A stretch of 14,795 nucleotides of DNA from CAZGSN01 sp964371655 (GTDB lineage Bacteria > Desulfobacterota > Binatia > HRBIN30). Below are positions 1-5,914 of this stretch, piece by piece. Below the pieces are notes generated by a model that saw only the letters and a list, made by a program, of their open reading frames with translations, did not search any database and was not told where the DNA came from. The translations under genes were made by a program, and so were the position numbers. The DNA lies in NCBI GenBank assembly GCA_964371655.1, contig CAYJOD010000127.1, forward strand, positions 1 to 14,795, read 5' to 3'. Position 1 is the first letter of the stretch. Each line of letters starts with the position of its first letter.

Positions 1-1
1 C

Positions 2-103
2 CGGACTCGTCGGTGGCGGGAGGAACCCGCGGCCGGGCGAGATCACGCTGAGCCACCCGTCTATTGGTACCTGTTACTAGAGGTGGACAGCCGAGTCTGG
101 TAA
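2..103 (+). CDS. Possible C-terminal end of a gene that starts before the window
   Basis: The reading frame is open from the left edge of the window and stops at TAA 101-103, giving 33 residues that end in PPVYWYLLLEVDSRVW. The hydrophobic and aromatic stretch followed by a charged tail looks more like a protein end than noise, but 33 residues are too few for a family call. Nothing after the stop looks like a terminator. Support is weak because there is neither a start codon nor a homologue to lean on. Confidence 0.25.
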   Translation, partial: RTRRWREEPAAGRDHAEPPVYWYLLLEVDSRVW

Positions 104-175
104 GACTCACATCTCTCATGCTACGATGCGGTGACGGCGACAGCGCATATGTTCTAGCGTCGAAGGGAGTCGGAG

Positions 176-394
176 ATGGCGTTGAAGAACCAGGGCACGC
201 GCAACCAAGGAGAGCGGTGGACGCCTGAACAACTGCGGACCATGCGGAAATTGGCCAAAGGCGACACGCCGACCGGCCTTATCGCTATGGACCTCGGTCG
301 CACAGAAGCCGCGATCCGCTCGAAGGCCGCACGGGAGAAAATCTCTCTCGAACCACCGAACCGAAGCCCGTACGGCCCGCGCCGCCGCCGCTAG
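176..394 (+). CDS. Small Myb/SANT-like helix-turn-helix protein
   Basis: A 72-residue basic protein. Residues 14-58 read as one three-helix Myb/SANT-like domain: RWTPEQLRTMRKLAKGDTP, then a helix with IAMDLGRTEAAIRSKA, then REKISL. The pattern W(T)-x-EQ-x3-L-x6-G, followed by IAxxLGRTxxAIRSKA, is typical of small bacterial and phage proteins that probably bind DNA. The C-terminal tail is Arg-rich (RRRR), which also suits nucleic-acid binding. The ATG is preceded by a purine-rich GGGAGTCGGAG. It is followed after 8 bases by the gene at 403, so they are probably co-transcribed. The target is unknown; a regulator or nucleoid-type role is inferred. Confidence 0.7.
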   Translation: MALKNQGTRNQGERWTPEQLRTMRKLAKGDTPTGLIAMDLGRTEAAIRSKAAREKISLEPPNRSPYGPRRRR

Positions 395-402
395 CCAGCC
401 AG

Positions 403-657
403 ATGGTCAAGCGATCCAAGCGCAACGACCGTCCATCCGAACTCAAACGCTCGCAATTGTTGGAAGTCGTTCTTCGCTGCCCTCCAAGCGAGCGTGAGGC
501 TCGCGGATCTCTCGCCGCAATACCGCTCGGAATTGCGGCGCCGACGTTATGGGATGCGGCGCTCGAGGCAGTCATGGGCGGTGCCGACATCATCGAAGAG
601 GCTGTGATCTTCGTCGGCGAAGCGCGTGCGCTCGGCGCCAGCCAAGCCGCGCCGTAG
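403..657 (+). CDS. Hypothetical protein, 84 residues
   Basis: Not recognised. The first 20 residues are strongly basic (MVKRSKRNDRPSELKRSQ) and the rest is Ala/Ile-rich and probably helical (LWDAALEAVMGGADIIEEAVIFVGEA). It starts 8 bases after the stop of the upstream Myb/SANT-like gene and ends 8 bases before the ATG of the next gene, which suggests a short operon. No convincing ribosome binding site is visible. A longer frame beginning at 549 overlaps its end, but I prefer this one because the real downstream start fits at 666. Confidence 0.45.
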   Translation: MVKRSKRNDRPSELKRSQLLEVVLRCPPSEREARGSLAAIPLGIAAPTLWDAALEAVMGGADIIEEAVIFVGEARALGASQAAP

Positions 658-665
658 TGCTAGCG

Positions 666-1211
666 ATGGACGGCACTGCAGCCATCGCGATCGGCGGCCT
701 CGCTGTTGGGTCGCTCGGTGTGCTCGTGGGCCTCGTAGCTGCTTGGTACGCGCGGCGCGCGGCCGTAGCGGCTGAGGACGAGAATACGATGCTGATCCAC
801 GAACTGGCGACGGAGCGGGAACTCAATCGCGCGAACGTGCGCCTCACCATCGTCCATGCCCAGGTCGCGATGCGAATCGGGGGCGTACCCGAGAGTATTG
901 TCATCGTGCCCCGCCTTCAGAACCTGTCGCGAGTTCCCGACGTGCTCAACGCGATCGAGATTGAGTATGACGGGCGGCTTTATCGGCGCCCTCCGTTGGC
1001 ACCGGGGGAGCCGAGTTTCCAGTGTGGTGACCGCATCGGGGCTATTCGCCTCATCCCATACGGCCTCGAACCGCACAAGCCGGTCGAATATCGGCTTGAG
1101 TTGAAGCCAATCGACTTCCATGCACCTCCCGGATCGATGACGCCTGCCACCATCAGGTGCTTCTTCGAACACGCAGAGATCCAGCGCGAAGATTTCGAGG
1201 TCGCTGGCTAG
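666..1211 (+). CDS. Membrane-anchored hypothetical protein
   Basis: A 181-residue protein. Residues 5-26 form one hydrophobic segment (AIAIGGLAVGSLGVLVGLVA) followed by YARRAA, so the N-terminus is likely outside and the bulk cytoplasmic by the positive-inside rule. Residues 33-58 are a charged helix that could be a coiled coil. The remainder has alternating beta-type sequence (VRLTIVHAQVAMRI, IVIVPRLQNLS, IEIEYDGRLYRRP, EYRLELKPI) consistent with a beta-sandwich. I chose ATG 666 because it places the hydrophobic segment at the N-terminus and lies just after the stop of the 403-657 gene; starts from 549 would add an Arg/Cys-rich shadow. The family is unknown to me. It resembles phage or plasmid proteins with one TM, a coiled coil and a soluble domain. 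Confidence 0.6.
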   Translation: MDGTAAIAIGGLAVGSLGVLVGLVAAWYARRAAVAAEDENTMLIHELATERELNRANVRLTIVHAQVAMRIGGVPESIVIVPRLQNLSRVPDVLNAIEIEYDGRLYRRPPLAPGEPSFQCGDRIGAIRLIPYGLEPHKPVEYRLELKPIDFHAPPGSMTPATIRCFFEHAEIQREDFEVAG

Positions 1212-1256
1212 GCTCAGAAGGGTTCCCGCCTCGAACAGCGGCGGCAGCTCGGCGCG

Positions 1257-1334
1257 CTAGTCCGCGGCCAAGTGTCGGCGCGACGCGCTCTGGTCACCGG
1301 CAGCGACGCCGAACGCGCCGGCCGCGCTGCAAAC
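1257..1334 (-). pseudogene. Relic of a small transmembrane-protein gene
   Basis: On the minus strand this stretch reads VCSAAGAFGVAAGDQSASRR then HLAAD and stop. AAGAFGVAA is identical to the TM segment of the minus-strand frame at 5408-5620. The DNA agrees too: GCGCTCTGGTCAC is exact at 1285-1297 and 5473-5485, and GCGACGCCGAA follows in both. A stop lies immediately upstream here and there is no start codon, so only a decayed 3' part remains. It fills part of the 228-base gap between the genes at 666 and 1440. Confidence 0.4.
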
Positions 1335-1353
1335 TTACGGCGGGCGTTGCCTC

Positions 1354-1383
1354 TTGTGTATCGATTCGGAACAGTCATAGAAT
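1354..1383 (+). promoter_or_regulatory. Candidate sigma70 promoter for the lipoprotein gene
   Basis: TTGTGT at 1354-1359 and TAGAAT at 1378-1383 are separated by 18 bases, in the gap upstream of the lipoprotein gene. A second TTGACA lies at 1409-1414 but has no matching -10. Assigned by consensus only. Confidence 0.35.
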
Positions 1384-1439
1384 CGCGCTGTTAGAGGTAC
1401 TGGGCGCCTTGACACCTGGCGCGCTGTAGGAGGTGCAGC

Positions 1440-1937
1440 GTGCGACTCACCAACTTCATACGGCACCTGATTGTCGGCATCACGATCCTCGGTGCTGCGA
1501 CAGCGGTTGCATGTGGCGCCGCCAGCTCGGCCCCGCGCTCATCGAGTACAACCGCCTCAACCGCTGCGACGGCGTACTTCACCCCACAGTCGAGTTCAGC
1601 GAGCGCCACAGCTGTAGAATCCGCTTCGCCGACGGTGGCAGCTCCGAGCGCGACGCCAATTCCGCCGACGGACACGCCGGTACCACCGCCGCCGCCGACC
1701 GCGGCGCCGTCGACGTGCGGGGCGCCCGCGAACCCGTACGGGTTCAACTTCTGCGGTGGCTCGCTGATCTATTCACCGCCGGCCGACATCTGCTCGTACA
1801 TCGCGTGCATCGGAAACTTCTGGAACGGCCGAGGCTACGTCATCCAGTGTCGCGATGGCACGTTCGGGAAGTCCGGCGGGATCCGGGGTTCATGCTCGTA
1901 TCATGGCGGCAACGCCCGCCCGTTGTACGGCCACTAG
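1440..1937 (+). CDS. Lipoprotein with Pro/Thr/Ser linker and DUF3761-like Cys-rich domain
   Basis: A 165-residue exported lipoprotein. Residues 1-24 are a signal peptide (basic MRLTNFIRH, then a hydrophobic core), with a lipobox-like AVAC that puts the lipidated Cys at 25. Residues 26-92 are a low-complexity Ser/Thr/Ala then Pro/Thr spacer (ATPIPPTDTPVPPPPPTAAP). Residues 93-165 form a compact domain with six Cys (93, 105, 118, 123, 137, 152) and the motif CRDGTFGKSGGIRGSCSYHGG, which matches the DUF3761-type pattern CxDGTxSxS...GxCSxHGG. Start GTG 1440 has a strong GGAGG five bases upstream. A frame from 1433 overlaps but is a shadow until its own start at 1958. The role is probably extracellular; the domain's biochemistry is not known to me. 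Confidence 0.85.
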   Translation: MRLTNFIRHLIVGITILGAATAVACGAASSAPRSSSTTASTAATAYFTPQSSSASATAVESASPTVAAPSATPIPPTDTPVPPPPPTAAPSTCGAPANPYGFNFCGGSLIYSPPADICSYIACIGNFWNGRGYVIQCRDGTFGKSGGIRGSCSYHGGNARPLYGH

Positions 1938-1957
1938 GACTACTGGAGGTGGCAGAA

Positions 1958-2248
1958 ATGCCCGCAATCCCCGAGTTCCGCAACCGATACGTCCGCTTCG
2001 TGAGCCCACGAACAAACGAGGTGATGCTCGAAGTCCGGCGCGAAGAAGAAGGGCTCGATGTTCGCGGCACATCGATGGCAAGCGTTCAAGTCAATCTTCT
2101 TGGCGACGAGCTGCACATGACCGGAACGATTCGTGACGCGCACGGCGACGTGATGCGCTTGCACGCCGACGGCCGGGAAGAAGTGTTTGTTGGGTTCCCG
2201 GTTGTGGTCGGACCCATCTCGGAGGCCGACCAACCGAGTGCCCGTTAG
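1958..2248 (+). CDS. Hypothetical protein, 96 residues
   Basis: Not recognised. ATG 1958 follows GGAGGT at 1945-1950, which decides the start; the frame is open further upstream only as a shadow of the lipoprotein gene. The 96 residues are soluble and acidic/basic mixed with beta-type alternation (YVRFVSP, EVMLEVRREEEGLDVRG, SVQVNLLGDELHMTGTIRD, EEVFVGFPVVVGP). This suggests a small beta-barrel or OB-like fold, though that is inference only. It sits 20 bases after the lipoprotein stop and 24 bases before the next gene, so the three are probably one transcript. Confidence 0.6.
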   Translation: MPAIPEFRNRYVRFVSPRTNEVMLEVRREEEGLDVRGTSMASVQVNLLGDELHMTGTIRDAHGDVMRLHADGREEVFVGFPVVVGPISEADQPSAR

Positions 2249-2272
2249 CGATCTCTCGAAGGAGGTACAGCA

Positions 2273-2488
2273 GTGGTGCAGCACAAAGTCGAGGTTGTCA
2301 CCTTGAGGGGCGTTGGCGGCAGTGCACTGACGCTCGAGGGATTGGCTAAGAAGATCGAGTCGGCGTGCGCCGAGGCTACCAGTGAACTCGGATGGGGCTT
2401 GGTCACGACCCTGGCGATCGATCCGAGGAGCAGTATGGGCACGACGGATCCGCCGGCGCTGCTCCTCATCTTCGCGGAAGGCCGCTGA
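2273..2488 (+). CDS. Hypothetical protein, 71 residues
   Basis: Start GTG 2273 has a strong GGAGGT at 2261-2266. The protein begins with a beta strand (HKVEVVTLRGV), then a helix (LEGLAKKIESACAEATSELG), then strands (GLVTTLAID, PALLLIFAEG). This beta-alpha-beta outline is reminiscent of small dodecin or tautomerase-like folds, but no diagnostic residue is visible. It is co-directional with neighbours at short spacing. No function can be assigned. Confidence 0.55.
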   Translation: MVQHKVEVVTLRGVGGSALTLEGLAKKIESACAEATSELGWGLVTTLAIDPRSSMGTTDPPALLLIFAEGR

Positions 2489-2509
2489 TCTGCCACTAGG
2501 GTATCCCGG

Positions 2510-2920
2510 TTGTCGATCTTCGACGCGCTCCGGCGGATCTTCTCGGCGCGGCCGCGGCCCAGCGGCGGCACACAGTACGTCTACGGCCGCCGCACGCGGA
2601 CCGGCAAGTTGCACGCGCGCGCCGGCAACATCGATTTCACAACGAAGCGGCGCCGCACGGATCAGCGTGTCCAGCAACTCGCTGACCGGACACCGAGCGC
2701 CAAGCGCGTGTACGCCTACCTCGCGCGTGTGGCTGACGATGAAGGCTATTGTTTCCCCTTTCACCGCACGATCGCGCAGCGCACGCAGCTCGCCGAATCG
2801 ACCGTCGGTCGGGCGCTCCACGAATTGGAGACTTACGGGCTCGTCACGCACCATCAGCGGGTGAGCCGACGGGGGCAGAGCTCGAACCTTTATCAGGTGC
2901 ACCAACTGCAGGACGAGTGA
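2510..2920 (+). CDS. Winged-helix protein, plasmid/phage replication-initiator-like (HTH_36 type)
   Basis: A 136-residue basic protein. Residues 1-50 are an Arg-rich N-terminus without known fold. Residues 55-133 are a winged helix: RTPSAKRVYAYLARVADDEG, then CFPFHRTIAQRTQLAESTVG, then RALHELETYGLVTHHQRV, then SNLYQVHQ. The order (cell-like first helix, C-F-P-x-H/S-x-x-x-x-A recognition region, TVxRALxxLExxGLV, wing with basic residues, SNLYxV strand) is the HTH_36 pattern seen in plasmid and phage replication initiators and in some regulators. TTG 2510 is the proposed start. It lacks a strong Shine-Dalgarno, and a later start cannot be excluded. It is the last gene of the left cluster. It points to a self-replicating or formerly replicating element, but no iterons were found nearby. 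Confidence 0.75.
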   Translation: MSIFDALRRIFSARPRPSGGTQYVYGRRTRTGKLHARAGNIDFTTKRRRTDQRVQQLADRTPSAKRVYAYLARVADDEGYCFPFHRTIAQRTQLAESTVGRALHELETYGLVTHHQRVSRRGQSSNLYQVHQLQDE

Positions 2921-3047
2921 CGCCCCCGCGCTGTGTCACGCGCCCGCCGTAGTAAGCGGCGCCGGCCGTCGCCGCGGCGGCCAACAGTAGCAGCGGCAGG
3001 GCGGACGCCTCCGCGGCGCCGGGCCAGCGGATGATTGGCGCATCGGT
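2844..3047 (-). pseudogene. Open minus-strand frame with single TM segment, no start codon
   Basis: The minus-strand frame reads TDAPIIRWPGAAEASALP, then LLLLAAAATAGAAYYGGRV, and ends at TGA 2844-2846. The hydrophobic run and the Arg/Gln tail resemble the small TM proteins at 5408-5620 (LPLVLFAAAGAFGVAA) and 13314-13563. There is no ATG, GTG or TTG ahead of the TM segment before an in-frame stop at 3060-3062, and the 3' part is antisense to the winged-helix gene. I read it as a decayed copy of the same small-protein family; chance in GC-rich DNA is the alternative. Confidence 0.3.
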
Positions 3048-3051
3048 GTGT

Positions 3052-3080
3052 TTGAGGCGCTACCGCGGCCGTGCTACGAT
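3052..3080 (+). promoter_or_regulatory. Sigma70-type promoter of the broken tRNA-Pro gene
   Basis: TTGAGG at 3052-3057 and TACGAT at 3075-3080 have an exact 17-base spacer. The predicted transcription start is about 3087, four bases before the tRNA 5' end at 3091, as expected for a tRNA promoter. Confidence 0.55.
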
Positions 3081-3090
3081 CGCGTCGGTT

Positions 3091-3130
3091 CGGGGCGTGG
3101 CTCAGGCCCGGTAGAGCACCTGACTGGGGG
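3091..3130 (+). pseudogene. 5' half of a tRNA-Pro(GGG) gene, broken in the anticodon loop
   Basis: The bases fit the 5' half of a tRNA without a mismatch: acceptor strand CGGGGCG 3091-3097, linker TG, D-stem GCTC 3100-3103, D-loop ending in GGTA, pairing D-stem GAGC 3114-3117, A26, anticodon 5' strand CCTGA 3119-3123 and a seven-base loop CTGGGGG 3124-3130. The loop places anticodon GGG (proline) at 3126-3128. Right after the loop the expected TCAGG is missing. No variable loop, T-arm (GGTTCGAATCC type) or closing acceptor CGCCCCG follows within the next 200 bases. A promoter sits correctly upstream. The simplest reading is a tRNA gene cut at an integration or recombination point in the anticodon loop. 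The element carrying only the 5' half is the other possibility. Confidence 0.6.
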
Positions 3131-3226
3131 GCATCCCCGGCCTAGCGGTGTGCATTAGATGTGGCGAATCGAAGCGAAACACGCCGGGTTATCTACTGTT
3201 CACTCTCCGAAAACCAGGGGCATCCC
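3128..3226 (+). repeat. Short direct repeat GGGGCATCCC flanking the tRNA breakpoint
   Basis: GGGGCATCCC occurs at 3128-3137, starting inside the anticodon loop of the tRNA half, and again at 3217-3226. Each copy can form a small GGGG/CCC hairpin. Copies 89 bases apart at a breakpoint could be crossover or arm sites, or coincidence given only 10 bases. Confidence 0.3.
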
Positions 3227-3322
3227 TTGTCAAATCGGTCGCCGCACGTAGTGACGCAAGGCGCCGGCGGCCCGATACTTATATGGTAATCTGATTGACT
3301 ATTTGGTGAGGGAGGGCTGCGG

Positions 3323-4366
3323 GTGACGCAGGAGCCGGATCGGGCCACGCTGATCAGCGAGATCGAGCGCGCACGCGACTCGCGCGTGCTCTCGTTCGTC
3401 ACGGGCGACAGACAACAGCTGTCCGCGATGATCGCCGGCGACGTGCTCCCTCTTGCGTACGAACATCTCCGAGCCATCGGTCACGTGCGGGAAATTACGC
3501 TGTTCCTCTACACCCAGGGCGGAGACTCACTGGCCGGCTGGGGACTCGTGAACATGATCCGCGAGCACTGCGACCGCTTCGTGGTGATGGCACCATTCAG
3601 GTGCTACAGCTGCGGAACTCTGATCACGTTGGGCGCGGACGAAGTGATCGTAACGCCCGGTACGCAGCTGAGTCCGGTGGATCCGTCGGTCGCGTCACCG
3701 TACAATCCGCCGGCGCCAAACCAGGGCGGACCGCAAGTCCAGTTGCTACCCGTGAGCATTGAGGACTTGTTGGGCTACCTGAGCCTCATCACGCAAGAGG
3801 TTGGTCTGCGCGACGAGGCCGCGCTGGGACGCATCCTTGAAACGCTGTCGGAAAAGGTGCATCCGATGGCGCTCGGCGCTGTCTACCGCGCGAAGGAGCA
3901 GGTAGCGTTCTTGGCACGGCAGTTGCTGACGAATCACTTCCAGGACGTGAAGCAGATCGATCTCATCATCGAGCACTTCACGAAGATGCCAAGCCACTCG
4001 TACATTGTCGGACGGCGAGAGGCGCAGCGAATTCTCGGAGACGATTTCGTGGTGTCGGCGGGCGAAGCGCTGGAAACGTTGATGGTCGACTTGTACAACG
4101 CCTACCGGGATTGGATGCAGCTCGGCACACCGTACAGCCCGGAAAGTGAAATCGGCGGCGAACAGCACGCGGTTCGTACGTTCCCGCGAGCGGTGTTCGA
4201 GTCTATGCAAGATGGCGCACTCCGTACGCACGTCTTCCGGACGCGCATGGAGATCAATTCGGTTCAGGTGACGCAACCCAACGTTGCGACGCCGATCGTC
4301 GGTATGCAACAGCGAGTGTTGGCCGAAGGATGGACCCGGTGGCCGGAAGGCGCGGAGGGAACATGA
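3323..4366 (+). CDS. SDH/SppA-family (ClpP-fold) serine protease
   Basis: A 347-residue cytoplasmic protein with no signal peptide or TM, of the serine dehydrogenase proteinase / SppA-like ClpP-fold type. Residues 56-80 hold the first core strand and oxyanion loop (ITLFLYTQGGDS, then AGWGLVNMIRE). Residues 86-105 hold the nucleophile motif PFRCYSCGTLITLGADEV with Ser96 as the probable nucleophile, followed by PGTQLSPVDPS (112-122), the usual AxLGPIDP-type segment. Residues 130-235 are helical, ending in SHSYIVGRREAQRIL with His225, matching the HxxxIxxxEA segment of SDH proteins. The C-terminal 100 residues are an extension I do not recognise. GTG 3323 follows GGGAGG at 3310. It overlaps the next gene by ATGA. 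Family proteins cleave peptides or unfolded proteins; the substrate here is unknown. Confidence 0.8.
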   Translation: MTQEPDRATLISEIERARDSRVLSFVTGDRQQLSAMIAGDVLPLAYEHLRAIGHVREITLFLYTQGGDSLAGWGLVNMIREHCDRFVVMAPFRCYSCGTLITLGADEVIVTPGTQLSPVDPSVASPYNPPAPNQGGPQVQLLPVSIEDLLGYLSLITQEVGLRDEAALGRILETLSEKVHPMALGAVYRAKEQVAFLARQLLTNHFQDVKQIDLIIEHFTKMPSHSYIVGRREAQRILGDDFVVSAGEALETLMVDLYNAYRDWMQLGTPYSPESEIGGEQHAVRTFPRAVFESMQDGALRTHVFRTRMEINSVQVTQPNVATPIVGMQQRVLAEGWTRWPEGAEGT

Positions 4367-4977
4367 ACGGGAACACTGCAGGTATGGCACCGGCGCGGTC
4401 GGACTCCACTGGAAACGTGGCCGTCCCGACGATGTGGAACGGCGATACGGCCGTGGCTGCAGCGGTGACGATCGACACCAGAGGCATCGTAGGGTTCGGC
4501 ATTCGGCGCCTTCATAGGTGGCCCGTGTGGACGCCACAACAGACGGCTGACGCGCCAAGCTCTGACACGCCGGCGGCCGAGACACCCGATTCCGTTACCA
4601 TCGTTCAGCAACATCTAAACGATGTGTTCGAGCGATTGGTCGCGCTGGCCGGCCTTCCACGAGATTGGGATGGACAAGGTGCAGAACCGATCGATGAAGG
4701 CGTGATTGCCACAGCGATCACGGCGCTTCGTTTCTTGATCGAGCAATCCGCGCGCGCGGGATTCCCTCTGCCCCGGCCGGCCGTAGGACCGTCGCCCGGC
4801 GGGTCGATAGGGTTCGAGTGGGAGCATGGCGCCGACGTTCTAACGATCGAGTGCGCGCGTGGGGCCGGAACCCTAGCCGTCTATCGTTCGCTAGGCGGCG
4901 AAGAGGTCGAGCAAGACATTGAGTCGATGCCAGCGCTCTGGGACGCGGTGCGAGACTTCCTGCGGCTCATAGCGTGA
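4363..4977 (+). CDS. Conserved protein of unknown function with WDGxGA motif
   Basis: A 204-residue protein. Residues 1-80 look disordered (Thr/Ala/Pro-rich). Residues 80-204 contain a widespread but uncharacterised bacterial pattern: LPRDWDGQGAEPID (98-111), a helix IATAITALRFLIEQ, then PLPRPAVGPSPGGSIGFEWE (135-154), a beta strand VLTIECARG, and a terminal helix. The consensus I recall is LPxxWDxxGA, then PxPxGGVxLEW, then an acidic strand. ATG 4363 overlaps the protease stop as ATGA, implying translational coupling. The GGAGGG at 4354 supports this start over 4330. The coupled position, and the known tendency of such proteins to be followed by a partner like the next gene, suggest that the three products act together. 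Function is unknown. Confidence 0.75.
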   Translation: MNGNTAGMAPARSDSTGNVAVPTMWNGDTAVAAAVTIDTRGIVGFGIRRLHRWPVWTPQQTADAPSSDTPAAETPDSVTIVQQHLNDVFERLVALAGLPRDWDGQGAEPIDEGVIATAITALRFLIEQSARAGFPLPRPAVGPSPGGSIGFEWEHGADVLTIECARGAGTLAVYRSLGGEEVEQDIESMPALWDAVRDFLRLIA

Positions 4978-4989
4978 GGCGGAGCGCCG

Positions 4990-5370
4990 TTGTGCGACGA
5001 GATCGTGGATGCGGCGTGGCTGGTCCGGGCGATTCCCGTACGCGAGCTTGATCCGGAGACAGGCGCACCGACTAGCTTCTCCTTCAACTCAGCCGAATTG
5101 TCAGTAAGCTGCCTCTTCCCCGAAACGGTCCGCTTGTTACTTGCCCGCGGCCCCTACGCCTTTCTCGCTGCGGTGAACGCCGGGTATTGCCGTACCATCG
5201 GGCTTGAACTGACGCCCGATCCTAGTCCAGACGATCCGCACCATGTCCTGATCATCATGGCTGCAGGCCGATCCAGCCGCGCCACTAAGCTTAAGCGTCA
5301 CGCCGTTCGTGTCGCGGCCACGAACGACGCCGACGCGGTCTACCAGCAGCTCGTGGAAGCGATCTCCTAG
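4990..5370 (+). CDS. Small conserved protein, likely partner of the WDGxGA protein
   Basis: A 126-residue soluble protein. The N-terminus has WLVRAIPVRELDPETGAPTS, then FSFNSAELSVSCLFPE. It resembles the short proteins that often follow WDGxGA genes, with a LVRxI segment, then F/AF, then E(I/L)SV followed by a helical middle. Residues 60-85 are DNA-free helix/strand (AFLAAVNAGYCRTIGLELTPDP), then DDPHHVLIIMA. The proposed TTG 4990 has a purine-rich GGCGGAG about 5 bases upstream and lies 12 bases after the previous stop, so it is the third gene of the operon. The enzymatic function is unknown; a toxin-antitoxin-like or substrate-adaptor role would be speculation. Confidence 0.7.
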   Translation: MCDEIVDAAWLVRAIPVRELDPETGAPTSFSFNSAELSVSCLFPETVRLLLARGPYAFLAAVNAGYCRTIGLELTPDPSPDDPHHVLIIMAAGRSSRATKLKRHAVRVAATNDADAVYQQLVEAIS

Positions 5371-5407
5371 GCAACGATCGAGTGATGGAAGTGCGCCCGC
5401 CGGCCCG

Positions 5408-5620
5408 TCACTCAATCCAGCGGCTCGTGGGTATCGCCGTCTCGCGTGTCCGGTGGCCGGCAGCCTGGCGTTGCGCTCTGGTCACGGCGGCGACGCCGAA
5501 GGCACCCGCCGCCGCGAACAGCACCAACGGCAGGACGTCCGGCGGCGGTTGCGCCGTGGGCGGCTGCGGCTGCAGCGCCGGGCCGCACGTCACGGCCGGC
5601 GCGTGGTACGCGCAGCTCAA
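5408..5620 (-). CDS. Small single-TM protein (minus strand)
   Basis: A 70-residue frame with a Pro/Gln-rich N-terminal part (PALQPQPPTAQPPPDV), one hydrophobic segment LPLVLFAAAGAFGVAA (about residues 31-46) and a basic tail VTRAQRQAAGHRTRE. The start would be TTG 5620, four bases after the stop of the minus-strand frame at 5624-5914, so the two would be coupled. There is no clear Shine-Dalgarno. The competing plus-strand frame at 5382-5627 is Cys/Gly-rich and has no recognisable domain. I favour the minus strand because the TM segment recurs in the same orientation at 1257-1334, 2844-3047 and 13314-13563. A pseudogene or chance open frame is possible. Confidence 0.4.
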   Translation of the reverse strand: MSCAYHAPAVTCGPALQPQPPTAQPPPDVLPLVLFAAAGAFGVAAVTRAQRQAAGHRTRETAIPTSRWIE

Positions 5621-5623
5621 CCA

Positions 5624-5914
5624 CTAAGCGCTAATCATTGTTTCGTTTTTCTCGTGATCGATCAAAGCATTTTGACTAAGTGTTTCGACATCGATATGTT
5701 GGTTCCGATAACGGCTCTTACAGCGCAAACAGCGCGGGATCGACATGCGGAAACAGCGCGCCAGCACGGAAACGATCAGGACGATCGCGACGAGGAGTCG
5801 CGCCGCGCCGGCGCACGCCATCGCCATGAAGAAGCCGACGAACACGAAGGCGATCACCACCGTCGCGCCCTTGCGGTCGACGGCATCGCTGACGCCGGCG
5901 GTCGGCTGGCGCAC
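5624..5914 (-). CDS. Small two-TM membrane protein overlapping the recombinase 5' end
   Basis: A 96-residue frame. After MRQPTAGVSDAVDRKG come two hydrophobic segments, TVVIAFVFVGFFMAMACAG and ARLLVAIVLIVSVLA, then a basic and finally charged tail (HIDVETLSQNALIDHEKNE). A 35-residue hydrophobic block rich in Phe is not typical of a GC-rich shadow. GTG 5914 is the proposed start; no strong ribosome binding site is seen. The last third lies in an AT-rich island (5628-5715) and may not be original coding sequence. It conflicts with the plus-strand recombinase if that starts at 5745 or 5826. It may be a truncated member of the element's small-membrane-protein set. Confidence 0.4.
   Translation of the reverse strand: MRQPTAGVSDAVDRKGATVVIAFVFVGFFMAMACAGAARLLVAIVLIVSVLARCFRMSIPRCLRCKSRYRNQHIDVETLSQNALIDHEKNETMISA
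5672..5700 (+). promoter_or_regulatory. Candidate promoter upstream of the recombinase
   Basis: TTGACT at 5672-5677, a 17-base spacer and TATGTT at 5695-5700 lie in the AT-rich island before the recombinase frame. Such an AT-rich pocket next to a tyrosine recombinase is also where an attP core or arm sites would be expected. Confidence 0.4.

Larger units (their letters stand above)
2921..3322. other. 402-base region without an intact gene
   Basis: Between the winged-helix gene and the protease operon. It holds the minus-strand TM relic (to 3047), the tRNA-Pro promoter and 5' half (3052-3130), the GGGGCATCCC repeats, and a locally AT-rich stretch 3270-3310 ahead of the protease gene with a possible promoter GTGACG (3251-3256), 17 bases, GATACT (3274-3279). 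I see no other RNA gene or terminator. Confidence 0.5.

Noticed and set aside
1940..2905. Minus-strand open frame of 321 residues
   Set aside because: Arg/Ala/Pro-rich composition, antisense to three plus-strand genes with strong ribosome binding sites, and no domain signature; long antisense frames are common at this GC.
3131..3190. A complete tRNA with an unusual 3' half, using CACGCC at 3179-3184 to pair with GGCGTG of the 5' end
   Set aside because: This pairing would remove the two linker bases before the D-stem, gives no anticodon 3' strand or T-arm, and is likely chance.
3746..4585. Minus-strand frame of 279 residues antisense to the protease
   Set aside because: Arg/His-rich shadow of an SDH protease gene with a clear start, motifs and translational coupling.
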